The notes: generated by a model not told the origin, from the sequence alone. 64,000 nt of DNA from Runella slithyformis DSM 19594 (GCF_000218895.1 NC_015703.1:1363501-1427500), one strand, 5' to 3'. Shown: positions 9,745 to 20,171, counted from the stretch's first letter. Numbers and translations: made by a program.

Positions 9745-12195
9745 TTATTTACGCAGTTTCAATGTCGAAATGATCTTAGGGTGAACTTCTTCTTTTGATT
9801 TCAAAAAGACCAATTCATTCAGTTCACCCTTAGCCCACCGGTCGATCATGTTGTCATACAGGGGACTTCCGGGATTGCCGGATTGGCCTCCGGGATAGAG
9901 TCCAAATGCTTTTGGCCAGGTTTTATCCAACTGTACCACCATTCGCCAGGAAGGTCCGTGACCGCTCTCGGTCGTCGCATTGACAATGTTGGGGCCTCCG
10001 CCATTGATGACATCCATGCGCGAAAAAGATTTAAAGAGCGGCACAAGGTGTTTAATATCGGTGCTTTTGGCTTTGCCCCACGCCCACGCTTCCGGATTGA
10101 TCGGGCCGTGTTGGGCAATGAGCGAATCAACGGTAGCGGTAAACGTTGTCTGTACGATATCGGCGGCAGTTTCGATCTTATCCGGCGTTCCGGTATTGTC
10201 AAACCATTTGGAATCCGGTTGTTTTTGAAGCAATGCCCACGTACGGTCGCGGGTAGGAAGCATCATGGGCGCTTTTTTGTCGTTGGAAGGAAACTCATCT
10301 TCCCATATCGCCAAACGAAGTTCGCGAACCCAACGCTCAAAGATGGTAGGAGCCACTTGATCGGGGTCATTGCGCAGGTTCCATTGCGCCAAAACAGCAT
10401 AAGCAGGATTGGCTTTGGCCTTTGCATCCGTTTCCAGTAATTTGAGCAAGTCAGGCAAAATACGGCGTGCTTCTACGTTGAAGTTGTCGTTTTGTAACAA
10501 CCGTAAACTATCGACCGTGGCCTGCTTCATGTTCTCCAGCCGCTCATTGATCCGAATTCCCCGCTCGCCCGGCGCAAATTTCCACCCTAAATAGTACGGA
10601 TAGGAAAGATCGGCGGGAAATTGATTGGCCGAACTGACGTAGCCCCGGGCAGGATTTTTGACGTAAGGATTATGCTCTACCGGAATCCATCCTCGCCAGT
10701 CATGCACGGAATTCGAACCGTCCAAGACAAACTTACCCTGCTCTTTCCACTTGAGCGGCAACTGTCCGGCAGAAGTAATGGCAACATCATTTTGATTGCT
10801 CGCAAAAACGATATTAAAAGCCGGTGAGGCCAGATACGGCATGATGGCACGGTAATCATCGTAGCTTTTGGCGCGATTGATCATGTATAAACCTTTCAGC
10901 GAATTTCCCAACGCCACGGGCCCAATCCACGTCAGGGCGTGACCAACGGGCAAATCTCCCATGAAAGGCGTTTGGCCGTCACTGTAAAGGATAGGACCAT
11001 GATGGGTATAACGAACCGTATCCAAAACCGTTTTTGCTTGGCCTTTTACGCTAAACTCATTGACTTTCATGGTCACAGGGCGCCACTTCCCGTCATACTG
11101 ATACTCGGTTTGGTCCCTGTCTTTAAATTTAACTTGGTAAAAATCAAACACATCCGAGCCAACATTGGTCATGCCCCAAGCCACATCTTTATTGAAACCG
11201 ATGCCTATGCCCGGCCAACCGGGTACACATACGCCATATACATTGACCGTAGGTGACACCAACTGCATCTGGTACCAAATAGAGGGCAGTGATAAACCCA
11301 AATGCGGGTCGTTGGAAAGCAGCGGCAAACCGGTAGCAGTGCGTGAGCCATGCACCGCCCAGTTGTTGGAACCGATGCCGGGGTTTTCAGATTCTACGTC
11401 CAACCGGGCAGCTACGCTTGCCTGCAACATTTCGGGTACTTTGGGGATTGCCACGGGGGTAAAATCCCACCTGGTACCTTTGGGAACGATGGGTGATTCT
11501 TCCACAGGATAATCGGGAAAAAGGTCATTCACCACCTCTTTACCGTGTTTTGCCAAGGTATTTGACATTCTGTAATCATCTGAGCGGGCGTTCATGTCTT
11601 TGCGCATGAGCATTTCGACCAAGGCCGTTTTCAGCGGCGACCAGGCTTCCGGCTTGTACCCTAATATCTTGAATTCAATGGCCAGGTCTTTGTAGTCAAC
11701 CTGTGTGATGTAGGCGTTGATTCCCGCAGAATAAGACTCGGCTACCATTTTTGAAACGGGGTCCTGCATAAAGGCTTCCGCAAGCTTAGCCGCTCCCTCA
11801 GGCAGTTGGAGGCGGCGGTTGTATCGGTCAAAGTCCAACGCAAGGGGTCCCATTACTTCACTTAATCTTCCGGAGGTAACACGGGTATAAAAATCCATTT
11901 GCCACAGGCGGTCGCGGGCAATGATGTATCCCTGCGCAAAAAACAGATCTTCGTCGTTTTCTGCAAAAATGTGCGGGACACCGTTATCATCGTATTTCAC
12001 AGTGACTTCTCCCTTGAGTCCCTGCAGTTTCAATTCGGAAGCGACGGTCTGTTGAGGAGCGTTGTTATTTTGCCAAAATCCGGTGAAAGGACTGAAAAAA
12101 GGCCCTAAGGCTGGGGCAGGGCCTAACGGCCGGTTAAGCAGGTACGTCAGTCCACCGGCTACCAGCAGACTTAACAACGCACGGAGGTACTTCAT
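9745..12195 (-). CDS. Penicillin acylase family Ntn hydrolase
   Basis: 816 residues. An N-terminal membrane/signal segment (5-20) precedes the A-chain with GVPHIFAENDEDLFFAQGY, then the autocatalytic junction GSNNWAV, where Ser276 would become the N-terminal nucleophile of the B-chain, and NDPHLGL shortly after. Known family members are periplasmic heterodimers that cleave amide bonds of penicillins, acyl-homoserine lactones or related N-acyl compounds. The substrate here cannot be told from sequence. Monocistronic. Confidence 0.88.
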   Translation of the reverse strand: MKYLRALLSLLVAGGLTYLLNRPLGPAPALGPFFSPFTGFWQNNNAPQQTVASELKLQGLKGEVTVKYDDNGVPHIFAENDEDLFFAQGYIIARDRLWQMDFYTRVTSGRLSEVMGPLALDFDRYNRRLQLPEGAAKLAEAFMQDPVSKMVAESYSAGINAYITQVDYKDLAIEFKILGYKPEAWSPLKTALVEMLMRKDMNARSDDYRMSNTLAKHGKEVVNDLFPDYPVEESPIVPKGTRWDFTPVAIPKVPEMLQASVAARLDVESENPGIGSNNWAVHGSRTATGLPLLSNDPHLGLSLPSIWYQMQLVSPTVNVYGVCVPGWPGIGIGFNKDVAWGMTNVGSDVFDFYQVKFKDRDQTEYQYDGKWRPVTMKVNEFSVKGQAKTVLDTVRYTHHGPILYSDGQTPFMGDLPVGHALTWIGPVALGNSLKGLYMINRAKSYDDYRAIMPYLASPAFNIVFASNQNDVAITSAGQLPLKWKEQGKFVLDGSNSVHDWRGWIPVEHNPYVKNPARGYVSSANQFPADLSYPYYLGWKFAPGERGIRINERLENMKQATVDSLRLLQNDNFNVEARRILPDLLKLLETDAKAKANPAYAVLAQWNLRNDPDQVAPTIFERWVRELRLAIWEDEFPSNDKKAPMMLPTRDRTWALLQKQPDSKWFDNTGTPDKIETAADIVQTTFTATVDSLIAQHGPINPEAWAWGKAKSTDIKHLVPLFKSFSRMDVINGGGPNIVNATTESGHGPSWRMVVQLDKTWPKAFGLYPGGQSGNPGSPLYDNMIDRWAKGELNELVFLKSKEEVHPKIISTLKLRK

Positions 12196-12431
12196 TAGGA
12201 TAGGTAAAGGTTAAAATAGGGATTTTTGACGAAAAAATTGACTTTTGGGCTGCAATTTAGAAGAAAACTCAACGACGAGCCCAATCCACCCCAAAAATTT
12301 CAGCAATAGAATGAACGGTATATAATTACATACCCAAAATGAAAAATAACCATAAACAACAAAAATGTAGTTATGGTGAGGTTTATCTACTAAACATTGG
12401 CCTAACTACCTCTGCTTTAGCCGATAAAACA

Positions 12432-13679
12432 TTATCTCTTTTTCCTTTTTTTCTTTTTTCGGCTTTCTTCCAACTCCTCTATTTCGCGAAGAAGCACCTG
12501 TAAATTTCCGGAGTTATCATTGGTAAAGTCAATCATACTGTCATAATCGGCTTTGCTGATCTGCAATACATCGATGGGCTTATCCAGATAGGTTTCTATC
12601 TCTTCCAAAATGGGTTTTTCTTCGGGACTGCAAAACGAAACGGCATTTCCTTTCAAGGTGCCGCGCCCCGTACGTCCTACGCGGTGAACGTAGTTTTCGG
12701 CCTGCTCGGGCAAGTCGTAATTAATCACATAGTCAACCCCCGTAATGTCAATTCCCCGGGCGCTGATATCGGTAGCGATCAATACTTTGGTCTTTCCGCT
12801 TTTGAAGTCATTCAACGCCGCCAGGCGGTCTTTCTGTTCTTTGTCGCCGTGCAGCGTCAGGCTTTTGATCTCCATCCGTTCCAATGCCTTAGCCACTCGC
12901 TCGGCCCGTACTTTGGTTCGTACAAAGACCATGATTTTGCTTTCCGGATGTTCATTAATGATCCGTTCCAGAAAAAAGCGTTTATCGTCCATTTCCACGT
13001 ACGCCACAAAATGTTCGATGTTTTTGGCGACGGGATCTTTGGGCGAAATCTGAATCCGAATGGCTCCGCTGTTGATCAATGAATAGGCCAGTTTTTTGAT
13101 CTTATCATCAATGGTAGCTGAGAAAAACAGTGTTTGTCGCTGGCGCGGCAGGTGTCGGAGCAAATCACGAATGTCTTTGATAAAGCCCAGATCCAGCATG
13201 TGGTCGGCTTCGTCAAGAATCAGTACTTCCACGCGGTCCAGCTTTAAATGTCCCTGGCTGACCAGGTCGAAAAGCCGTCCGGGTGTTGCCACCACTACAT
13301 CCACGCCCTTGTTCAGTTTGGCGATCTGCGGATCCTGCGCAACTCCCCCAAACAGGCCCAGCGTTTCGACCAGGGTAAAATGCCCGAGGCGGTTGAATAC
13401 TTCGGTAATTTGCAGCGCCAGCTCGTGCGTGGGCACCATGACGATGCACTTCACGCCGTCGGGGCGGCGGTTATTTCGTTTGCGTTCGTTGAGTAAATGA
13501 ATGATGGGAATGGCAAACGCGGCGGTTTTTCCCGTCCCGGTTTGGGCAATGGCCAACACATCTTCCCCTTTCAAAATGGAAGGAATCGCTTTAAACTGAA
13601 TGTCGGTGGGACGTTTGAAACCCAGATTGACTAAACTCTTCTTGATTTCGGGGGCAATGTGATACTCTTCAAACTTCAT
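12432..13679 (-). CDS. DEAD-box ATP-dependent RNA helicase (RhlE-like)
   Basis: 415 residues with all core motifs: Q-motif region near residue 22, AQTGTGKT (45-52), PTHELA, TPGRL, DEAD (156-159), SAT, and HRVGRTGRG in the second RecA domain. It ends in a short basic tail rich in K and R that should aid RNA binding. RhlE/CsdA-type enzymes remodel rRNA precursors or mRNA in the cytosol. An AT-rich 236-bp gap separates it from the acylase gene. Confidence 0.92.
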   Translation of the reverse strand: MKFEEYHIAPEIKKSLVNLGFKRPTDIQFKAIPSILKGEDVLAIAQTGTGKTAAFAIPIIHLLNERKRNNRRPDGVKCIVMVPTHELALQITEVFNRLGHFTLVETLGLFGGVAQDPQIAKLNKGVDVVVATPGRLFDLVSQGHLKLDRVEVLILDEADHMLDLGFIKDIRDLLRHLPRQRQTLFFSATIDDKIKKLAYSLINSGAIRIQISPKDPVAKNIEHFVAYVEMDDKRFFLERIINEHPESKIMVFVRTKVRAERVAKALERMEIKSLTLHGDKEQKDRLAALNDFKSGKTKVLIATDISARGIDITGVDYVINYDLPEQAENYVHRVGRTGRGTLKGNAVSFCSPEEKPILEEIETYLDKPIDVLQISKADYDSMIDFTNDNSGNLQVLLREIEELEESRKKKKRKKR

Positions 13680-13763
13680 GCGCGTTGCTCTATTTAAAAC
13701 GCAAAGGTACGAAGGAGATCGGTCTTTTGGTGGTGATGCAGTTTTGGGATGTTTTTGTTTCTC

Positions 13764-14225
13764 TTATTCAAACCATTCAAAACAATCTTTTCTGCCGATT
13801 TCCAGCCCAAAATCAGCGCACAATTTTAGAAACTCTTCTCGAAATGTCTTCTTTTGATGGTGTTCTTTTTGATGGAGAATGTACTTACAGACAGCGTCAA
13901 TGTGTGAGCGGCTGTACGAGAAGGTGCCGTATCCGTTTTGCCAATCAAATTTTTCTGCTGTCAATTTTTCTTTTTTGACGAAGTCATTGGAGGCGTTTTT
14001 AATTTCTTTTACCAATTCCGAAATAGACTCTGCCGGTTTAAGTCCTACGAAGATATGAATGTGATCGGGCATTCCGCCAATGGCCAACAGCTTATGTCCG
14101 CGCTCCTGCACCACGCCGGTGATGTATTTGTGCAGACGCTCTTCCCACGAAGGATGAATCAGCGATTTGCGATTTTTGGGTGAGAATACCAAGTGAATGT
14201 AGAGTTGCGAAAACACATCTGCCAT
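13764..14225 (-). mobile_element. tnpA: IS200/IS605-like Y1 transposase (possible REP-associated TnpA)
   Basis: A complete 153-residue single-domain HUH transposase: HLVFSPKNRK at the N-terminus, the metal-binding HUH motif PDHIHIF (His55, His57) and the presumed nucleophile Tyr115 in AVCKYILHQ, followed by HHQKKTFREEF. Such enzymes move single-stranded DNA by recognising hairpins. It stands next to palindromic repeats at 14325-14900 that could be its substrates, but no second gene (TnpB) is present. Gene is intact, so it may be active or domesticated. Confidence 0.88.
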
Positions 14226-14324
14226 GATTTGCCGGAATATTTGAGAGATAAACGATTGAATTCGTTTTTCTTCCTTCGACGATTCGTGGAGGTAATGGTC
14301 ACCCTAAATATGTTTTTACAAACG

Positions 14325-14414
14325 TTTCTACAAAGGTGGCGCTTCTCCGAAGCTTTTGGGTTGGGAGAATGATTCCTTCCCGTTTCTACAAAGGTGGCGC
14401 TTCTCCGAAGCTTT
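14325..14414. repeat. Two copies of a 32-bp inverted-orientation hairpin repeat
   Basis: TTTCTACAAAGGTGGCGCTT followed by CTCCGAAGCTTT occurs at 14325-14356 and 14383-14414. It contains GCTTCTCCGAAGC, the reverse complement of the palindrome in the neighbouring tandem array, so the two repeat sets face each other. Confidence 0.85.
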
Positions 14415-14429
14415 ACGGATTTGCCTTAC

Positions 14430-14900
14430 GCTTCGGAGAAGCGTAACCTTTGTAACATGTAATAAACATTCCAAATCCATAGAGCTTCGGAGAAGCGTAA
14501 CCTTTGTAACATGTAATAAACATTCCAAATCCATAGAGCTTCGGAGAAGCGTAACCTTTGTAGAATATGTAATAAACATTCCAAATCCATAGAGCTTCGG
14601 AGAAGCGTAACCTTTGTAACATGTAATAAACATTCCAAATCCATAGAGCTTCAGAGAAGCGTAACCTCTGTAGAATATATAATAAACATTCCAAATCCAT
14701 AGAGCTTCGGAGAAGCGTAACCTTTGTAGAATATGTAATAAACATTCCAAATCCATAGAGCTTCGGAGAAGCGTAACCTTTGTAGAATATATAATAAACA
14801 TTCCAAATCCATAGAGCTTCGGAGAAGCGTAACCTTTGTAGAATATGTAATAAACATTCCAAATCCATAGAGCTTCGGAGAAGCGTAACCTTTGTAACAT
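14430..14900. repeat. Nine-copy tandem array of a 54/56-bp palindrome-bearing unit
   Basis: The palindrome GCTTCGGAGAAGC starts at 14430, 14484, 14538, 14594, 14648, 14704, 14760, 14816 and 14872, giving spacings of 54 or 56 bp. The 2-bp difference is AACATG versus AGAATATG after CCTTTGT. Each unit continues with TAATAAACATTCCAAATCC. One copy (14648) carries substitutions in the loop-proximal stem and spacer. The long open frames across this array are repeat artefacts. Confidence 0.93.
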
Positions 14901-14931
14901 TGTGTGGTGATGCCATTCGCCCGTTTCTATT

Positions 14932-17900
14932 TTATTTCTGTGCCTGTTTGTTACCGTTCATCGTTCGCATATATTTCACCAGATCCAACACTTCCTGTTC
15001 GGCCAATGAATCAAATAAACCCACGGGCATCAGCGAGGTTGGCATCACTTCGCGCGACTGAATCGCCGATTTATTGATCACTACAGCATCCTGACCGACG
15101 ACGCGCATCGTGAGTTGACGTTCATTTTCCGAAACCACATTGCCCGAATACGTGCGCCCGTCGCGGGTAGTAACTACCACCAATTTATAATCCTCCTGAA
15201 TTTCACCGCTGGGATTCAGCACGTTAAACAACAGGTAATCCAAATTGGCGCGGTTGGAACCGGTCAGATCAGGGCCGATGTTGCCGCCTTTGCCGTACAT
15301 TTTATGGCAGCTGCCGCAAGTGCGCTGAAAGACTGCTTCGCCTTTGGCGGCGTTGGCCGTGGCAACGGCTTTTTCGGTAATCATCCGCTGGTATTTTGAA
15401 TAAGACTTTTCCAACGATGGCTCCTGCTCGATCGGCCCCCATACTTCAATAAAACCGCTTCCCACCACTCTCAACAACTGCCGAGCGGCGTAAGGAGGTA
15501 CATCCCGTTTGGGGATTATCTGGTTTTTTAAGGCTTGGGTCAATTGCCAGCCGTATTTTGGCCGCGACGAAAGCGTTTGGATGGCCTGCTGCTTTTCGGT
15601 GGCATCCAGGTCTTTGTATTTTGCGATCAGCACTTTTGCCAACGGCTCTTTGTCATAATCGGCAATAGCCCGAATCACGTCCAATCGCAGTTTGGGCTCA
15701 TTCAGCAAGCTCGGAATCTCGTCCACAAGTTCTTCGCGTTTGCGGGCGGCAATGGCTTGCAGCGCCTGTTGACGTTGGAGCAAAGGCGCATTTTTATTTT
15801 TCAGTGTAATCATGGATTTCTGCGTGGCCTCGGTATCGCCGAAACGCTGGGCAACCTGCGCAGCAAGCGTGGCTGCTTCGCCCTTTTCTGCGCGCAGCTT
15901 GGCATATACCGCTCCCCAATTGGCGGGAGCTTTCAGGTCAAAACGTCCTTCCAGCCCATCACGCATTCCTTCGAGGATACTTGCCTGATTTTTAGTGGTT
16001 TTACCGACCGCGGCAATGACCGTTTCGGGCATATTCGCATCGATCAGTCGGCGCGCCACGTATTTAGCAATCAGCGGAATCTGCGTTTGTGAGGCCAATT
16101 CAAGGGCACGGTTTGGATTGGTTTTGACCAATGGCTCCAGGCCGATCCAGATCATTTTGGGTAGGTTATGGTCTTCGTTGTCTTCGCCGTGTTTGGCCAG
16201 CTGCTCCACGATCTTCCACGCCGACTCAGTATCCATTCGCTGCATGGCTGACGTCAAATACAACCGCACCACGGGCGACGCATCTTCTTTGGCCATTTTA
16301 GCAAACGCCGCCAAGGCTTCCGCCGAAGGGGCTTTGTCTTCACACAGTAATTGAATCGACCATGCCCGTACGTATTCATCGGGATCGCTCAGGGATTTTA
16401 AAAGCGCTGCCGACGATAAACCACCCGAAACGTGCAATGCCCACAAAGCGCGTAAACGATAATCGGGATTCGTCTCCGACTGAAACAGGGTTTGCAACGC
16501 AGCCAACGCGTTTTTATCCACACTTCCTTTGGCAGCCCGTGATTGTAAAATCACCCTTGCGCGACGGGCGTGCCAATCGCTGGGGCTTTTTTGCAGTTCA
16601 GCCAACTGCGTGTCTGACAATTTGGTCAGATCTCCGTAACGGCCTTCCCAATTTTTGGCCAATGACTCCTTGGGCATGATCCTGAAGATACGGCCCGTTT
16701 CACCGTTTATAACTTCTTTGCCGCAAATATCGGCATCGTGCCAGTCGAGCACGTACAAGCCGCCGTCAGGACCTACTTCCATGCTGAATCCTACCCACTG
16801 GGCATTGTTGGCCATCAGCAATTCATCGCCGTGTTTGGCCACAAACCCCGAACCTTTTTTGGTTAAAATATCCGACAATACGGCATGCTCGTGGATATTG
16901 GCCATGAAAATCCGCCCCTGATGTTCTTTGGGAAAGGCATCCGATTGATACACGCGTGCGCCGCCGTGCGCCGAGCGGTGGCTGTGGTCGGCAATGGTAC
17001 GAATATCGCTGTAGATGTAGGGATTGAAATGCTGCCCGCCCTGCCGGTGATAAATACCGCCCAAGATGACGTGCCACATGTGCGGGATCACGCAGGCACT
17101 GATAAACAATTGGCCCTTTGCATCGTAATCAATCCCCCACGGATTGCTGAACCCGTGCGCCACTACCTCAAATTTATCTTTTGTCGGATGATACCGCCAT
17201 ACGCCGCCGTTGATGTCAACGCCTTCTCCCTGCAAAATATCTTCGGGAAACGGGTCTTTGTGTCGATAAATACGGCCTTTCCCCTCAGGTTTGCGTACTT
17301 TGGACGGGGTGGCAAATCCCTGGCAGCCGTACAACCAACCGTCGGGTCCCCAGTGTAAACTGTTTAAGGTCTCGTGGCGGTCACGAATGCCCCAGCCCGT
17401 CAGCCGTACTTCGATATTGTCCATATCGGCCGCGTCATCGTGATTACGATCGGGCACAAAGAGCAGGTTGGGCGGAGCGCCCAAATACAATCCGTCGAAG
17501 CCCACCGCCATGGCTGACGGAAAGGCAATTCCCTCCAAAAACACTTTTTTAGTGTCGGCTACCCCATCGTGGTCGGTATCTTCCAAGATCAGAATCCGGC
17601 TGTTGCCGGCGTTGGAGAATCCATATCCCCGTGATTCATAATCACGATTTTCGGCGATCCACAGGCGCCCGCGGTCGTCCCAACAGAACGCCATCGGCTG
17701 GGTCATCATCGGCTCCGACGCCCAGGTGTTTACCTTAAAGCCTTCTTTAAGGGTCATCGCAGCAACGGCTTCTTCGGGGGTCAGAAATTTAGCGTCGCGC
17801 CCTTCCTGCTGCGCCACGCCCCAGAGAGCATATTCCATATTTTGCCCGCTGAATTCACCCCATGTGCCGGACATCTTCACGTCGTTGAACTCTCCGGTAT

Positions 17901-18762
17901 AAATCACCAATTGGTGTTTGATTACCTCTACTTTTCCTTTTTTGATTTGCCAATCACCCATGCGCGCCCGCGCCGGGCCGGCACCCAATTGGCCGTCTAC
18001 CCGCCAATATTGCGGAAAGCCTTTGTTTTCGGGATGGTCAAAAATGGCAATGTGCGCCAAATCACTGCGGCCTTCCACCTGCATGCCGATGTCCACCCAC
18101 GTAGCCCGTTGACCTTCGGCTTTATCGTTCTTTTGACGAGCCGCATTGATGACTTCCCCTTTGATGCCCGGTTTCCACGGCATTCTCACAAACAGACCGC
18201 CGTAATCATATTTACCGATGGTCACATCAGTCTGCGCTTCGCCGGCCCATTCCAGATTAAGAATGTATTTACCGTCTTTTTCACTCATGGTCCAGGTTTG
18301 GGTTTCGGTCAATACCGCCGCTCCTTTCTCATCAAGCAGATCATACACAGTTTCCCATTTCACCTCCGAGCCTTTGCTTCTGATGATTTTAGCCGAAACA
18401 CGCCGCCAGTAATCGCCTTCCGGATGGTGAAAATAATCGCGACCATTGACCCGCGTATAGCCCCAATAGATACCTGTTTGGTGTTTGTGATGGCCGGGGC
18501 TGTATTCGGTCAATACACCTTTTCCGTCAGGGGCCATGATCGGATGCAGATAAGGACGAAAATCAGCTTTTGCATTTTGGGTCAAAATGGGCTCTTTTCC
18601 ATTGAGCCTAAACACCGAGATCGTCCCCCCTTTTTCATCCTGCACCAGCCTCAGCTCGGTTTTCTTCGGCGGAACTTTGGCAGAAGAAAAGTCTTTGGGT
18701 TTCAAGGCAATCCACCCAAAACTCACAAGAAGCAACGATAAAGAAAAGGCAAAGGCTTTCAT
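14932..18762 (-). CDS. Giant secreted PmoA-like / dehydrogenase-propeller / HEAT / cytochrome c protein
   Basis: I place the start at 18762 because the next 20 residues form a signal peptide (MKAFAFSLSLLL...); an upstream ATG would add 16 residues. The 1276-residue product has an N-terminal DUF6807/PmoA-like domain with HHKHQTGIYWGYTRVNG-type residues, a central beta-propeller with glucose/sorbosone-dehydrogenase and 'PVC membrane-bound dehydrogenase' features, HEAT-like helices, and a C-terminal heme domain with CGSCH at about 1149-1153. Known relatives are periplasmic, suspected sugar-oxidising proteins. The fusion with the PmoA-like domain is notable. Substrate unknown. Confidence 0.85.
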   Translation of the reverse strand: MKAFAFSLSLLLVSFGWIALKPKDFSSAKVPPKKTELRLVQDEKGGTISVFRLNGKEPILTQNAKADFRPYLHPIMAPDGKGVLTEYSPGHHKHQTGIYWGYTRVNGRDYFHHPEGDYWRRVSAKIIRSKGSEVKWETVYDLLDEKGAAVLTETQTWTMSEKDGKYILNLEWAGEAQTDVTIGKYDYGGLFVRMPWKPGIKGEVINAARQKNDKAEGQRATWVDIGMQVEGRSDLAHIAIFDHPENKGFPQYWRVDGQLGAGPARARMGDWQIKKGKVEVIKHQLVIYTGEFNDVKMSGTWGEFSGQNMEYALWGVAQQEGRDAKFLTPEEAVAAMTLKEGFKVNTWASEPMMTQPMAFCWDDRGRLWIAENRDYESRGYGFSNAGNSRILILEDTDHDGVADTKKVFLEGIAFPSAMAVGFDGLYLGAPPNLLFVPDRNHDDAADMDNIEVRLTGWGIRDRHETLNSLHWGPDGWLYGCQGFATPSKVRKPEGKGRIYRHKDPFPEDILQGEGVDINGGVWRYHPTKDKFEVVAHGFSNPWGIDYDAKGQLFISACVIPHMWHVILGGIYHRQGGQHFNPYIYSDIRTIADHSHRSAHGGARVYQSDAFPKEHQGRIFMANIHEHAVLSDILTKKGSGFVAKHGDELLMANNAQWVGFSMEVGPDGGLYVLDWHDADICGKEVINGETGRIFRIMPKESLAKNWEGRYGDLTKLSDTQLAELQKSPSDWHARRARVILQSRAAKGSVDKNALAALQTLFQSETNPDYRLRALWALHVSGGLSSAALLKSLSDPDEYVRAWSIQLLCEDKAPSAEALAAFAKMAKEDASPVVRLYLTSAMQRMDTESAWKIVEQLAKHGEDNEDHNLPKMIWIGLEPLVKTNPNRALELASQTQIPLIAKYVARRLIDANMPETVIAAVGKTTKNQASILEGMRDGLEGRFDLKAPANWGAVYAKLRAEKGEAATLAAQVAQRFGDTEATQKSMITLKNKNAPLLQRQQALQAIAARKREELVDEIPSLLNEPKLRLDVIRAIADYDKEPLAKVLIAKYKDLDATEKQQAIQTLSSRPKYGWQLTQALKNQIIPKRDVPPYAARQLLRVVGSGFIEVWGPIEQEPSLEKSYSKYQRMITEKAVATANAAKGEAVFQRTCGSCHKMYGKGGNIGPDLTGSNRANLDYLLFNVLNPSGEIQEDYKLVVVTTRDGRTYSGNVVSENERQLTMRVVGQDAVVINKSAIQSREVMPTSLMPVGLFDSLAEQEVLDLVKYMRTMNGNKQAQK

Positions 18763-19100
18763 TGGTACTGCGTTTAAATTAGTCTTCTTAATAAAGCATC
18801 TAACCGGCAAATATTCCTATTCAAAGAAATGTTTTTTTTAAACGTATAAATTATTGACAATACCTTATACAGGATTTACTCACTTGATAGCATTATCCTA
18901 CATATTTGATAAGCCTGTCGCACTTAGTAGGTCTCTTTATATATCTAAATAACTTGCCCATCAACAAATGTAGCTCGTTTTAGATTTTTGTTCCGAGCAC
19001 AGTCCGTAAGATGAGTAAAGTAAGCGTCCTGTGGCGGTGGTTTCTCAAAACCACCGCCACACTCACAACCAACACCACAGGATAAACTGAAGCCGGAAGA
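18763..19100. terminator. Gene-free spacer with a strong terminator hairpin
   Basis: A perfect 13-bp stem with CTCA loop (GTGGCGGTGGTTT at 19031-19043, complement at 19048-19060) lies 41 bp past the 3' end of the minus-strand gene at 19101. The rest, 18763-19030, is AT-rich and should hold the promoter of the 14932-18762 gene; I see no clear box. Confidence 0.65.
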
Positions 19101-20171
19101 TTACTGATTTTGCAGTAATGCCAAATACTCAGCCACTAACGTCCAACAGTGGGCTTCGCATTCCCAGCGCATTTGAAACAGGGGCGATACGGCCAATCGG
19201 TACAGCAACGGGTGCTCATAGGCCGTCAGTAAGCCCGCAATGAAGAAATAGAATCCGTCAAAATCCTTTCCCTGTACGTTCAAGCTTGCATGTTTTACTT
19301 TTACGCCCAATCGCATCAATGAGGTTTTCAGGCAGATCTCGTCCAATATCGTTTGCGGTTTTTGTAACAGATGCTGCGTATCCGAAATCAGTTTCTCTCG
19401 AATGGGTTCTAACTCGGGAACGAAAAACGCACCCATCAGCCGCGCCACATGGTAGATGATAGGCACCGTACGCGGATATTGGTGCGCGCATCGGAAGGGC
19501 TCGGTCAGGTACCGACCTGTTTCAATGACCGACCGAATGTAGACCAAACTATCGGTATCGTGCCGATTCAAAGGCAATTGAAATTCATAAATGCAGTAGA
19601 GTACATTGGCCAACACACAGGCGTCAAACTCAATGTACATATTCTTTCCAAACCACGTTGAGTAGGCCTTCAGCGTGCGGTAGTCGGGGTACGTATTGCG
19701 AATGTATTGTCGGGTGCCGTTGGCGTGTAAACTCAGTTTTTCTTTCAGCCACAGGGTTTCCGCACGTGCAGGCGATGAGGTAAGATAGATCATGGCCGTA
19801 TCGTCGGTATCATCGGGAATACGGAAATGGTCAAAATGACGAAATACCCGGCCGTTGGGAAAGTGTTTTGAGGGCGTTGTTTTCCAAAAATTATAGGTTT
19901 TCAGCCCGTCTTTATTCTGAAATTTTGGGTAATTCCGAATCCCTTTTTCCGTAATTTCATCCACCTGTTGCTGACTTACGGGCGATAGAAACGGCTTAAG
20001 TTTTTGAAGCGTAAAGACAATCACTGCCGTAAAAAACACCGTGGTATCGGGACGCTCATAGCCAATGAGGCGATTGGTACGGCGCGCCGGAAATAACCCT
20101 TCATCAAAGTACACTCCGCCTTTTGACTGTAATTCGGCAATCCGCTCTATAATTTCATCCAATGAATGCAT
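19101..20171 (-). CDS. Hypothetical protein, alpha-toroid-like
   Basis: 356 residues without a signal peptide. The sequence is helical with YNFWKTTPSK and a striking IPDDTDDTAMIYL motif near residue 119 that recalls the repeated helical hairpins and acidic motifs of terpene-cyclase/squalene-hopene-type toroids, but I see no QW repeats or DXDD catalytic motif. The family is unrecognised by me; it is probably a conserved Bacteroidota protein. It is divergent from the beta-barrel gene at 20316. Confidence 0.6.
   Translation of the reverse strand: MHSLDEIIERIAELQSKGGVYFDEGLFPARRTNRLIGYERPDTTVFFTAVIVFTLQKLKPFLSPVSQQQVDEITEKGIRNYPKFQNKDGLKTYNFWKTTPSKHFPNGRVFRHFDHFRIPDDTDDTAMIYLTSSPARAETLWLKEKLSLHANGTRQYIRNTYPDYRTLKAYSTWFGKNMYIEFDACVLANVLYCIYEFQLPLNRHDTDSLVYIRSVIETGRYLTEPFRCAHQYPRTVPIIYHVARLMGAFFVPELEPIREKLISDTQHLLQKPQTILDEICLKTSLMRLGVKVKHASLNVQGKDFDGFYFFIAGLLTAYEHPLLYRLAVSPLFQMRWECEAHCWTLVAEYLALLQNQ

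Noticed and set aside
9745-12195. Quorum-quenching acyl-homoserine lactone acylase
   Set aside because: Family membership is clear but nothing in the sequence fixes the substrate.
14430-14900. CRISPR array
   Set aside because: The units are contiguous 54/56-bp copies with no unique spacers and no cas genes nearby.
14328-14916. Repetitive long open frames (GYASPKLYGFGMFI-type) on the minus strand
   Set aside because: They exist only because the tandem DNA repeat lacks stops in several frames.
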